DNA of 64,000 nt from contig NZ_QUEE01000003.1 of NCBI RefSeq assembly GCF_003477885.1, positions 310,001 through 374,000 on the forward strand. The letters run 5' to 3'. The notes under the pieces were generated by a model, which ran no database searches, was not told the origin of the DNA, and saw only the letters and a list, made by a program, of their open reading frames with translations. The translations under genes were made by a program, and so were the position numbers. Source of the stretch: Lachnotalea sp. AF33-28. Lineage in GTDB: Bacteria > Bacillota > Clostridia > Lachnospirales > Lachnospiraceae. Of this stretch, positions 49,698-57,784 are shown piece by piece (position 1 is the first letter of the stretch; the number at the start of each line of letters is the position of its first letter).

Positions 49698-50759
49698 CTA
49701 AGAATTAATATATCCGTCCACAGCTGACTCTTTCCTGCGGGGAACGCGTCCAATCACCAGATGCGCCACGACTGTCATACAGGCGGAAAGCAAAAGCTGT
49801 ACATAATAGGCGATCCCCCGGCTTAGCACCATTGCGGGAAGAAGCAGCGCACTGCCGAACACCGGAACGAATATCGCCAGAAACAGCTGCTCGCTGATCC
49901 CCATCCCGCCGGGCAGGGGCAGCATATCCACGGAAACGGAAATTACAGCCTGCAGCATCACCACATTATAGATACCCGCTCCGTGCAGGCCAAAGGAACG
50001 GTAAACAAAATAGGTTACAAAGAACAGCGCCGCCCTCTGTGCGAATGTGATCAGGATCACATTGACGATCACGCCGATATGCTTTTTCAGATATGCGGCG
50101 GTGGCATTATACATATCCATGGAGCTGCTTAGTTTTTCCATCCGCTCTGGCTTATCCTTCATAATATGCAGCTTCACCAGAAACTTAAGGCAGGTCAGCA
50201 TAATATTTTTTGCCAGCGCGGGATGAAAGACCAGAATCAGCATCAAAATACAGCAAAATACATTCAGGCCCACGCCCAAATAAAAGACCGGCAGGATGCT
50301 TCCGAGATACTGATGCACAAATCCCTGCTGAAAGACCATCAGAAAGAGTCCAATAAATACCAGTATGGACTTATAGGTTATAGTTACAAGCATCAGTACC
50401 AGTGTGGAGACGGGAATCGGTATATCGTTCCTGCGCATATAATAAATCTGCGCAGGCTGTCCTCCACTTGCCGACGGCGTTATCCCGCTGAAAAAGAATC
50501 CCACGCAGGAATACAGAAAACAGGTACGCTTTTTTGTCTTAATATGAAGCGTTCCCATGAGATAATGTATGATGATGGATTCACCCCAGATAAAAAACAC
50601 CACACACGCTATGGCAGGTACAAGCCATCGGATATCTGTTTTCATAACGGCGGAAAATACCGCACTCAGATCCTCTCCGTGAAACACACTGTATAGAGTC
50701 AAGCCAAAAACCAGCAGTAAAAACAGCAGGTTAAAAATATTTTTCTTCTTATTCCCCAC
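49698..50759 (-). CDS. Lysylphosphatidylglycerol synthase-type membrane protein (flippase-like)
   Basis: 353 residues with about eight membrane helices, GTG start after AAAGGGG. The segment GFFFSGITPSASGGQPAQIYYMRR is the family signature (TIGR00374/LPG_synthase_TM, related to the MprF flippase domain), and LPLPGGMGISEQLFLAIF is the second conserved block. No aminoacyltransferase domain is attached, so it likely moves or handles lipids rather than aminoacylating them. The genes around it make phosphatidylserine, phosphatidylethanolamine and a PAP2 phosphatase, so a role in lipid flipping for this pathway is reasonable. Confidence 0.9.
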   Translation of the reverse strand: MGNKKKNIFNLLFLLLVFGLTLYSVFHGEDLSAVFSAVMKTDIRWLVPAIACVVFFIWGESIIIHYLMGTLHIKTKKRTCFLYSCVGFFFSGITPSASGGQPAQIYYMRRNDIPIPVSTLVLMLVTITYKSILVFIGLFLMVFQQGFVHQYLGSILPVFYLGVGLNVFCCILMLILVFHPALAKNIMLTCLKFLVKLHIMKDKPERMEKLSSSMDMYNATAAYLKKHIGVIVNVILITFAQRAALFFVTYFVYRSFGLHGAGIYNVVMLQAVISVSVDMLPLPGGMGISEQLFLAIFVPVFGSALLLPAMVLSRGIAYYVQLLLSACMTVVAHLVIGRVPRRKESAVDGYINS

Positions 50760-50792
50760 AACACACCCCTTTCAACCGCATGTTTGCTCCAG

Positions 50793-51533
50793 TCAGGCGT
50801 CCAGCGCCCGGGACTTTCCATCATTCTCCTCATGCAGGCTGTCAAAATACGTCCGTCCAAAGACCTTCCCTGTAATCTTATCAAAAAAGCCGGCCAGTCC
50901 CCTGTACAGGGAAGTGTGAAAACCGATAAAATAGGTGAGTTCAGCAATCGCCACCGCTCCAACCACATCCACGATATAATGCTGCTTTGTCACCTGGGTG
51001 GAAACAAACACCAGAATTGCCAGCACACAGGAAAGTATGCGATAGGCCTTAGGCACATTCTTCCTCCCGCGGATGCCAATAAAACAGAACCAGCTCACCA
51101 CACAGTGTATAGACGGAAACAGGTTCAACGGTTTATCGATGGCATAGATGAATCCCAACAGCTGCGTCCACAGATCGCCGCCAACTAGCTCCGGCCTCAC
51201 ATTGGTCGTGGGCAATACCAGATAAAACAGTCCGCAGATCAGGCGCGACATCAGATCCGCCGATACAAAACGGAGACAGTGCTCCTTCCCCTGCGCTCCG
51301 ATCAACACATAGTTTATCACCCAGAACAGATAGCAGCCCAGATATACGGTTATAAATCCCGGCACCAGCGGCACCATCTCGTCAAAAGCCAGCGTGAAGT
51401 CGTAATGCTTTAAAGGGCCGGCGATCAGGCCAGTGCCCCAGTAAACAATGCAGTTCACAGTAAAACAGAATATCAGCGGCAGAACCGCATAGACAGGAAT
51501 CGCGTCCGCGAGCCGCCTCCAAAATTTTTTCAT
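50793..51533 (-). CDS. PAP2-superfamily lipid phosphatase/transferase
   Basis: 246 residues, six membrane helices. The PAP2 motifs 2 and 3 are LFPSIHCVVSWF (P-S-x-H with general-acid His) and STQVTKQHYIVDVVGA (x5-H-x3-D with nucleophile His and Asp). Motif 1 is weak, as in the inositol-phosphorylceramide-synthase-like branch. The C-terminal tail is charged and cytosolic. It leads the lipid gene run (33 bp before the flippase-like gene). Likely a phosphatidate- or undecaprenyl-type phosphatase or a headgroup transferase; the substrate is not determined. Confidence 0.88.
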   Translation of the reverse strand: MKKFWRRLADAIPVYAVLPLIFCFTVNCIVYWGTGLIAGPLKHYDFTLAFDEMVPLVPGFITVYLGCYLFWVINYVLIGAQGKEHCLRFVSADLMSRLICGLFYLVLPTTNVRPELVGGDLWTQLLGFIYAIDKPLNLFPSIHCVVSWFCFIGIRGRKNVPKAYRILSCVLAILVFVSTQVTKQHYIVDVVGAVAIAELTYFIGFHTSLYRGLAGFFDKITGKVFGRTYFDSLHEENDGKSRALDA

Positions 51534-51710
51534 TCAATGTCTCCTGATTCAGTCATTCGCCTAAGCGCATCTGAAGCGGCGCTTAAAGACACAACTACCA
51601 TTATAGCAAAGAACCGTCAAAACTTACAGCGAATTTACAAAATGTAATTAATTTATAAGAAATGCAAATCTTTCTAAATCGGGATGCTGCCTATAAAAGG
51701 GGATGGAATG

Positions 51711-51743
51711 AAAAAAGAGCACCTGATAAATCAAGTGCCCTTT
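51711..51743 (-). terminator. Intrinsic terminator of the chromate transporter genes
   Basis: In the minus direction AAAGGGCACTTGA, TTTA loop, TCAGGTGCTC, then TTTTTT (51716-51711). It starts 5 bp after the downstream chrA stop codon. Confidence 0.85.
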
Positions 51744-51747
51744 ACCT

Positions 51748-52329
51748 CTATAACCTCGCAAGCAGCTCCGCACCTACGCTCCATACCACCTCAAATACGC
51801 CGCATAGCACCATCACCTTAATAGGGTTCATCTTCACCTTGCGCAGCAGCACCATGGCGGCTGCAAAATATGCGATGTACCGGAACTGGATGTTCGACAG
51901 CACGAAACTTGCCGTACCGCTGACAAAAAAAGCGGAGATCAGAATCGTGAGGCCAGCGTTAGCGATCATCGCCACAACCGCCGGACGCAACGACCCCAGT
52001 ATACCCTGCAGAAGGCTTAGTTTGCGGTATCTCATATATATGAAAGCCAGCGTGGTCACAAAAATACAGGAAGGCAGGATACAGCCGGCGGTCGCAATCA
52101 GCGCTCCCGGCAGACCCGCGATCCGGGTTCCCACAAAGGTGGCCGCATTGACGGCGATGGGGCCGGGTGTCATCTCGGCAATTGTGACCAGATCCGTAAA
52201 TTCACCCACTGTCAGCCAGTTATGAAGATCCACCACCTGGCTCTGGATCAGCGGCATGGCCGCATAACCTCCGCCGAAGCTAAACGCTCCGATCTGAAGA
52301 AAACTTAAAAACAGTTTGAGCAAAGTCAT
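51748..52329 (-). CDS. Chromate transporter, half-size subunit 2
   Basis: 193 residues, about six membrane helices. It is one half of a ChrA-type transporter: LFLSFLQIGAFSFGGGYAAMPLIQSQVVD, then TIAEMTPGPIAVNAATFVGTRIAG, the conserved blocks of the chromate_transp domain. It overlaps the other half by 4 bp (ATGA). In Gram-positive bacteria two such halves form the carrier. Function may be chromate/sulfate export, though substrates of many clostridial members are untested. The divergent LysR gene is the likely regulator. Confidence 0.93.
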   Translation of the reverse strand: MTLLKLFLSFLQIGAFSFGGGYAAMPLIQSQVVDLHNWLTVGEFTDLVTIAEMTPGPIAVNAATFVGTRIAGLPGALIATAGCILPSCIFVTTLAFIYMRYRKLSLLQGILGSLRPAVVAMIANAGLTILISAFFVSGTASFVLSNIQFRYIAYFAAAMVLLRKVKMNPIKVMVLCGVFEVVWSVGAELLARL

Positions 52330-52901
52330 GCCTTCTCCCCCTTTCTCTTCTCAGTTACCAGCGTGCGCACCGCACCGATGCACGCAACGGCCACAATGAT
52401 GAGCACTACGTTGACGTGGAAGAAGTAGCAGGCCACAAAGCTGGCCAGCATGATCAGCACGGACAGCACGCTTTTCGTCTTGACAACATTTCCGCCCATA
52501 TCATATACGACCGAGGCGATCACAGCGCCCACACCGGCCTTCATGCCCGAAAGCATGGCGTTTACAAAAAAGTTGGTGCGGAATGCCTGGTAAAACAGAG
52601 ATACCAGGGACAGGATCACCATGGGCGGTATGATCGCCCCCAGAGTTGCTACCAGAACGCCGGGAAGCCCGCCAAGCTTATAGCCCACCACGATGGCTCC
52701 GTTCACAGCCACCGCGCCCGGGGATGACTGGGCGATGGCGATCAGATCCAGCATCTCCTCTTCATCTATCCAGTGCAGTTGATCCACAAATTTATCCTTC
52801 ATCAGGGTCACGATCACGTAACCGCCGCCGAAGGTAAAGGTGCTAAGGTACAACGTGGATAAAAACAGCTTTTTTAACACTTCACTCTTTTTCTTTTCCA
52901 T
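52326..52901 (-). CDS. Chromate transporter, half-size subunit 1
   Basis: 191 residues with the same fold as its neighbour: LFLSTLYLSTFTFGGGYVIVTLMKDKFVD and AIAQSSPGAVAVNGAIVVGYKLGGLPGV. The two halves are paralogous, and the FGGGY and SPGxxAVNxA blocks are kept in both. GGAGGAACGAG precedes the ATG. The short AT-rich gap of 119 bp to the divergent LysR gene holds the shared control region. Confidence 0.93.
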   Translation of the reverse strand: MEKKKSEVLKKLFLSTLYLSTFTFGGGYVIVTLMKDKFVDQLHWIDEEEMLDLIAIAQSSPGAVAVNGAIVVGYKLGGLPGVLVATLGAIIPPMVILSLVSLFYQAFRTNFFVNAMLSGMKAGVGAVIASVVYDMGGNVVKTKSVLSVLIMLASFVACYFFHVNVVLIIVAVACIGAVRTLVTEKRKGEKA

Positions 52902-53020
52902 CTCGTTCCTCCAGTAAAACTTTCTTTCCTATAACAGTATAGCCACGGTTGTAATATAATGCAAATAGTATTATTATATATTTTATATAATGTTTTCATT
53001 ATGTATTGGAGGATGAAGAA
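52902..53020. promoter_or_regulatory. Divergent control region of chrA genes and LysR gene
   Basis: A 119-bp, very AT-rich gap containing overlapping TATAAT-like boxes (TAATATAAT, TATATAAT) and dyads such as ATTAT...ATAAT, including T-N11-A-type sites expected for LysR regulators. Individual promoter boxes cannot be assigned securely. Confidence 0.45.
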
Positions 53021-53917
53021 ATGACAATACGGCATCTGCGCATATTTGCTGCGGTCTATCAGAATATGAGCATCACAAAAGCAGCTGACCAGTTGCATCT
53101 GGCACAGCCCTCGGTCAGCCTGGCCATAAGCGAGCTGGAGAAATATTATGGCATACGGCTCTTTGACCGGATGTCCCGGCGCCTTCACGCCACTGAGGTC
53201 GGAAACAAATTCTACGGGTATGCGCTTCATATCGTATCCATGTTTGACGATATGGAGAAAAATGTGCGCGACTGGGATCTCTCTGCAGCCCTGCGCATCG
53301 GCTCCAGCGTAACCATCGGCAACTGCATACTCCCGCCCCTGGTGCGCAGATTCAACCGGACTTATCCGGATATACAGGTGACGGTTTCTATCAATAATTC
53401 CGCCACCCTAGAGCAGAAACTCGCGGATAACAGCATCGATTTCGCTCTGGTCGAGGGGCTTCCTTCCTCTCCGGCATTGGTGCAGATCCCTTTTATGGAT
53501 GACCGGCTCTGTCTGATCTTAAGTCCGGACCACCCCCTGGCGAAGCAGGACACGGTTCGCCTGGAGGATCTGAAGAGCTGTCCGCTGCTGCTTAGGGAAC
53601 AGGGCAGCGCAGGAAGGGATATACTGGAGAGCATTGCGGCCTACCACCAGATCCCGCTGTCTCCCAGCTGGGAAAGCATCAGCACACAGTCGATCATCAA
53701 TGCCGCCGCCCAGGGCCTGGGGATCTCCGTACTGCCCTATCTGCTCGTAAAAAACGCCCTGCAGGAGGGCGTTATTATCGAAAAGCCTCTAAAAGACGCT
53801 TCCCTATCGCGTAAGTTTTCCATCATCTATCATCAAAACAAATATCTGACCCGGTCCGCCGTCAACTTCATCGAGCTGTGCCGGCAGTCAGCAGATCTCT
53901 CCTCTGCGGCGCAGTAA
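53021..53917 (+). CDS. LysR-family transcriptional regulator
   Basis: 298 residues. The N-terminal winged HTH reads TIRHLRIFAAVYQNMSITKAADQLHLAQPSVSLAISELEKYYGIRLFDR. The C-terminal effector domain contains ALRIGSSVTIGNCILPPLVRRFNRTYPDI and LCLILSPDHPLAKQ. GGAGG lies 8 nt before the ATG at 53021. It is divergent from the split chromate transporter genes and probably controls them and itself through the AT-rich region between. Its end overlaps the convergent GNAT gene by 30 bp. Confidence 0.93.
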   Translation: MTIRHLRIFAAVYQNMSITKAADQLHLAQPSVSLAISELEKYYGIRLFDRMSRRLHATEVGNKFYGYALHIVSMFDDMEKNVRDWDLSAALRIGSSVTIGNCILPPLVRRFNRTYPDIQVTVSINNSATLEQKLADNSIDFALVEGLPSSPALVQIPFMDDRLCLILSPDHPLAKQDTVRLEDLKSCPLLLREQGSAGRDILESIAAYHQIPLSPSWESISTQSIINAAAQGLGISVLPYLLVKNALQEGVIIEKPLKDASLSRKFSIIYHQNKYLTRSAVNFIELCRQSADLSSAAQ

Positions 53918-55075
53918 CGCAGCATAGGTAATAAAGCGCGGGGATCTGTGCTCAATATCCTCACGGGACACTCCGAGAAACAGGGTGAGATCATCCATGA
54001 TCTCCTCACTCCCGCTGCGCAGGCTGACATAGCCGGAGTTCATCTCCATCTCCACTACCGTCTTCTCTCCCGCCTCGCTCACAGCCTCCCCTTTTGCCGG
54101 AGAAATGTCGCCCCCATCTTTCTGCTCGGTGTCCGGCAGCAGCCAGGCCCGCATATCCAGGTTAAGCCTGTCGGCGGGATAAGCCTCCGCCTGTTCAAAG
54201 GAAGTATCCTGGGCAAACCAGGAACGCACCTCGTTTTCACCGGCACCTTCTTTCAGCGGCTCCGGACGCTTCAGAACGCCCTCATAGCAGTTCATGATCA
54301 CGTTTGATTTAAGTGTCTGCAGCTGTCTCACAGTGAGCGGCCAGGGTTTGGCGCCGTGTTTATCCACTAAATAGGAGGCCGCCTCTTCCATGCTTTTTCT
54401 GCAGGGCCTGACAGAGGCGGCAGCCCTGTCCAGAAATTCCGTAAATTCCTCTTTTTTCTTTCTTCCCGCCGGCCGACCGACAAAGACCGAGGTAGGGCCG
54501 TCCGCCCCTCCGATCTTCTGCACCTTCCGATTTTTTTTCTTCACGCAGTACAGATAGTGGGGCATGTCCATGCCATAATAATGTTTTACTATGGCACCCG
54601 CAACCTCCATTCCGTTTCTTTCCGCAACCCTTTGAGATGCCGCATTGCTGTCCCGGATGATGGAATATACCTCATCTCTTCCCAGCACGCGAAACGCATA
54701 TTCCTTAAGCCCCGCTGCAGCTTCCGTTGCATATCCGTTATGCCAGAACGCGCGTTTAAACAGATAGCCGATCTCCAGCACCTGCCTGCCGCCGCCATCC
54801 TGCATGGTAAGGCCCGCCTGTCCCAAAAACTCGCCGTCATCCAGCCGGTGCACCATCCACAGACCGAACCCGTATTCCTCATACCGGCCCAGCTGCCGGT
54901 TCAGCCATTCCCGGACCTCTTCGTCCGAAAATGCATGCTCATAGGCATACATCGCCTTTTCATCCTGCAGGATCTGGCAGAGGAGGCCGAAATCCTCCTG
55001 TGTCATCGTTCTGAAATACAGCCTTTCCGTGCGAAAGATCAGTTTCGGTTCTGTTTTCTTTATATCCATCTGCAT
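53888..55075 (-). CDS. GNAT acetyltransferase fused to an unknown C-terminal domain with an ADGPTS motif
   Basis: 395 residues. Residues about 1-180 are a RimJ/RimL-type GNAT domain: TERLYFRTMTQEDFGLLCQIL, EIGYLFKRAFWHNGYATEAAAGLKEYAF (acetyl-CoA loop) and NAASQRVAERNGMEVAG. A linker KKKNRKVQKIGGADGPTSVFVGRPAGRKKKEEF follows; its ADGPTS core resembles the sodium-site loop of OadB. The remaining 190 residues are helical and acidic, with a repeated DLTLFLG/ISPAKGEAVSEAGEK character, and match nothing I recognise. GAGGAATAAG precedes the ATG. Role unknown. Confidence 0.8.
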   Translation of the reverse strand: MQMDIKKTEPKLIFRTERLYFRTMTQEDFGLLCQILQDEKAMYAYEHAFSDEEVREWLNRQLGRYEEYGFGLWMVHRLDDGEFLGQAGLTMQDGGGRQVLEIGYLFKRAFWHNGYATEAAAGLKEYAFRVLGRDEVYSIIRDSNAASQRVAERNGMEVAGAIVKHYYGMDMPHYLYCVKKKNRKVQKIGGADGPTSVFVGRPAGRKKKEEFTEFLDRAAASVRPCRKSMEEAASYLVDKHGAKPWPLTVRQLQTLKSNVIMNCYEGVLKRPEPLKEGAGENEVRSWFAQDTSFEQAEAYPADRLNLDMRAWLLPDTEQKDGGDISPAKGEAVSEAGEKTVVEMEMNSGYVSLRSGSEEIMDDLTLFLGVSREDIEHRSPRFITYAALLRRRGEIC

Positions 55076-55128
55076 TCTCTTATTCCTCTGCTCTCTATCG
55101 GTAACTGCTTCTGCCCTTTCATCTGCCT

Positions 55129-56301
55129 TTACTGTACAATTTCTTCTATCTTCACCATCTCCACTGGCAGGATCTCCGCACTGTCCGCATCCGTCACCAA
55201 TTCGGGAAGCACGGTTTTATCCTGCAGCACCCGGCAGATCCGCTCATAATCCTCCGAAGTGAACTTCGTAAATCCGGAATTGTCCATAGTCAGTCCGATG
55301 CTGTGGTTCTTTACGTCAAAGACCTGCACGGTCCCGCCCGGAAAGGTACCCTCATAAAATGCTTTTACGGCATCGTATACCGGTATGCGCAGCTCCTTCA
55401 TCGCGGATGTCAAGACCGTATCCGACAGTTCCGACTGATCCAGATCCACGCCGATCACCTTGGCATCCGCGGCTTTAGCTGCAGCCATACAGGAACTCCC
55501 CACCGCTCCCCCACAGCCAAAGATGAGCTCAGTGCCGCTCTGATACCACGACGCGGCCAGGGCCTGTGTCTCCAGAGTGGCCTCAAATGAACCTGTATAA
55601 TTGTATTTAATGCTCACATTTTTTATGCCAAGCTCTTTGGCGGCATAATCCGCCCCCTGTACAAATCCGTAGCCGTAGCGGATGACTGCCGGCACCTTCA
55701 TGCCGCCGATGAACCCCAGCTTCGTATAACCTTCAAATACCGCGGCATACCCGGCCAGAAAGCCCGCCTGTTCCTCCGCATAGCGTATGCAGTAGGTATT
55801 GGCGGCGACAGCGGTCCTGGTTTCACCCGACTCATCCGTCTTGACAGGCACGCCATCGATCAGAATAAACTTCACGTCGGGATATCTCTCCTGCGCCTGG
55901 CTTACGGCGTCTTCGAAAAGCGATCCCGGACAGACGATCAGCCGGGCGTTCTTATCCACCGCCGCCGCAATCGCTTGCAGATACGACGCCGTCGTCGTTT
56001 CTTTGGGCTGATAATGCCCCGCTGTCACGCCATGCTCTGCGGCATACTGTTTAAGCCCCTCCCAGGCCCCATGATTGAAAGGATTATCCTCCATGCTGCC
56101 CGCAACGGTTATAAGAGCCAGTTCCGTACCCGATGCATTTTCCTCCTCCGTGGTCCTTGCTGTTATGCTTTCTGTCGTTTCTGCCGTCTGTGTCTCTGTC
56201 CGGAAATCGGTGGATTCTGTTTCCCTGTTATTTCCTGCCATACAGGAAGACAGCGAAAAGATCATGATGGCGGCAAACAGCACACACATGATTTTTTTCA
56301 T
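55129..56301 (-). CDS. BMP-family substrate-binding lipoprotein
   Basis: 390 residues. Signal peptide with lipobox IMIFSLSSC, then a Thr/Glu-rich linker (TESTDFRTETQTAETTES) and the BMP (PnrA/TmpC) domain: LALITVAGSMEDNPFNHGAWEGL, ARLIVCPGSLFEDAVSQAQERYPDVKFILID, AEEQAGFLAGYAA, LGFIGGMKVPAVIRYGYGFVQGA, VIGVDLDQSEL. Such proteins bind purine nucleosides or similar ligands for an ABC importer, but no permease or ATPase gene is adjacent. Start ATG at 56301 (MKKIM) has GAGGAG before it. Monocistronic and divergent from the peptidase gene. Confidence 0.9.
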   Translation of the reverse strand: MKKIMCVLFAAIMIFSLSSCMAGNNRETESTDFRTETQTAETTESITARTTEEENASGTELALITVAGSMEDNPFNHGAWEGLKQYAAEHGVTAGHYQPKETTTASYLQAIAAAVDKNARLIVCPGSLFEDAVSQAQERYPDVKFILIDGVPVKTDESGETRTAVAANTYCIRYAEEQAGFLAGYAAVFEGYTKLGFIGGMKVPAVIRYGYGFVQGADYAAKELGIKNVSIKYNYTGSFEATLETQALAASWYQSGTELIFGCGGAVGSSCMAAAKAADAKVIGVDLDQSELSDTVLTSAMKELRIPVYDAVKAFYEGTFPGGTVQVFDVKNHSIGLTMDNSGFTKFTSEDYERICRVLQDKTVLPELVTDADSAEILPVEMVKIEEIVQ

Positions 56302-56489
56302 AATACTCCTCATTTTCTCATGGGAGCTGCCAGACTCCCATTAAATAACAATTCCTTTTCATAGTCAGTTGCTTATTCTTATTTTACATGATTATGGAAA
56401 CAACTGCAACTAAATGTAAAAACAAAATCATTAAGGTTTTCTGTAAGCATATTGTTTTAATGCACGTGCATATCTATAAAATAAAAAGA

Positions 56490-56552
56490 AATCCCGCTCG
56501 CGGGATTGTCTGCGGCAGGTTGCTTTCGCAGCATAATACCATCCGGCCGCAG
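56490..56552 (+). repeat. Second two-hairpin repeat family, copy b
   Basis: AATCCC-GCTCGC-GGGATT (56490-56507), then CTGCGGC (56510-56516) pairing with GCCGCAG (56546-56552). It shares the loop sequence GCTCG and the segment CATAATACCAT (CATCATTCCAT in copy a) with 47931-47999. It lies 30 bp upstream of the ATG of the peptidase gene, inside its probable leader. The gap 56314-56584 holds no gene. Confidence 0.65.
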
Positions 56553-56584
56553 CACAGCGGCCCATCCGCAGAACAGGAGCATTT

Positions 56585-57709
56585 ATGTCCGGTCGATTCC
56601 GCATTCTCTACGCCATAGCCTGTGAGGCCATCCTTTTAGGCCTTCTGGTTTTCATCATTCTCTGGCAAAATCTAAGCAATGATATACATCCTGCAGCCGC
56701 TTCCGGCAGCAGCGTATCCGGCAGCACCCTATCCGGAAGTACGGATGAATCCGCCTCCGGACCAGAGGATGAGGTCAAAAAGGATTTCATAAAATGGGTG
56801 GATTTCAACGTGGATTATGAGGCGCTGGATACGGCATACACCTGTGACGTGGACAGCCACAGTTCCGATACGCCGGTTAACTGGATCGAGCTATTGGCTT
56901 ATGCCGGCGCGAAGCACGGCGGTGAGGTGGGCACGAAAGCCGCACAGGACATGGCCGTCCTGGCATCCAAAATTATGAATAAAGAAACCACCATGGAAGA
57001 GACCACAAAGGACATGAAATACTACAGCTACTATCTGGAAGCCTATTCCGCGGTGCTTGGCGGCCTAGTGGGGGAATACGAGATCGAAGTTCCGGATGAG
57101 ACGGCTCCCGAAAAAAAAGTATGGGAAAGCCGGTACGGCCTGAAGGGGTTCCTCCCTGTGGCCAAGTATTTCCCCTACAGCGACTATGACGATTTCGGGG
57201 TTTCAAGGAGCTATGGCTACAAGCGCCGGCATCTGGGACACGATATGATGGGGCAGACGGGAACACCTATAGTCGCTGTCGAGTCAGGCTATGTGGAATG
57301 CATCGGATGGAATCAGTACGGCGGCTGGAGGCTTGGCATACGAAGCTTTGACGGCAGGCGCTATTATTACTATGCCCATCTGCGAAAAAATTTCCCATAC
57401 AATCAGTCTCTCCAGGAAGGCAGTGTGGTGCAGGCAGGAGATGTGATCGGCTATATGGGCCGCACAGGCTACAGCGCTACAGAAAACACCAACAACATCG
57501 ATGAAACCCATCTGCATTTCGGCCTGCAGCTGATCTTTGATGAATCCCAGAAGGAGGGCAACGGTGAGATCTGGGTGGACTGCTACCAGCTGGTCCGCTT
57601 TCTCTACCGCAACCGCTGCGAAACCGTCAAGGATAATGACACCAAGGAATGGCACAGGGTCTACGAAATCCGTGATCCGGCGGCAGAAGCCTACAAGGAA
57701 GCTCAATAA
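56585..57709 (+). CDS. M23-family (LytM-type) membrane-anchored peptidase
   Basis: 374 residues. An N-terminal signal anchor (LYAIACEAILLGLLVFIILW, residues about 8-27) precedes a Ser-rich linker and a helical region of about 120 residues. The LytM metallopeptidase domain is at residues about 205-330, with zinc ligands in HLGHDMMG (H-x3-D) and HLHFGLQL (H-x-H). These enzymes cut peptidoglycan peptides or, if impaired, regulate other hydrolases; both motifs look intact. ACAGGAGC precedes the ATG. It is monocistronic, followed by a GC-rich terminator, and faces the two-component system gene. Confidence 0.92.
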   Translation: MSGRFRILYAIACEAILLGLLVFIILWQNLSNDIHPAAASGSSVSGSTLSGSTDESASGPEDEVKKDFIKWVDFNVDYEALDTAYTCDVDSHSSDTPVNWIELLAYAGAKHGGEVGTKAAQDMAVLASKIMNKETTMEETTKDMKYYSYYLEAYSAVLGGLVGEYEIEVPDETAPEKKVWESRYGLKGFLPVAKYFPYSDYDDFGVSRSYGYKRRHLGHDMMGQTGTPIVAVESGYVECIGWNQYGGWRLGIRSFDGRRYYYYAHLRKNFPYNQSLQEGSVVQAGDVIGYMGRTGYSATENTNNIDETHLHFGLQLIFDESQKEGNGEIWVDCYQLVRFLYRNRCETVKDNDTKEWHRVYEIRDPAAEAYKEAQ

Positions 57710-57757
57710 GTCCCGCGGCGCTAACGCTTTCGAGCGCCGCCGCGGGACTTATTTTAA
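57708..57757. terminator. GC-rich hairpin terminator
   Basis: Stem AAGTCCCGCGGCGCT (57708-57722) with AGCGCCGCCGCGGGACTT (57733-57750; 3-nt bulge), followed by ATTTTAA. It serves the M23 gene and possibly the convergent histidine kinase gene. Confidence 0.8.
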
Positions 57758-57784
57758 ATAACTACATGGGCATCCGGCATGTTC

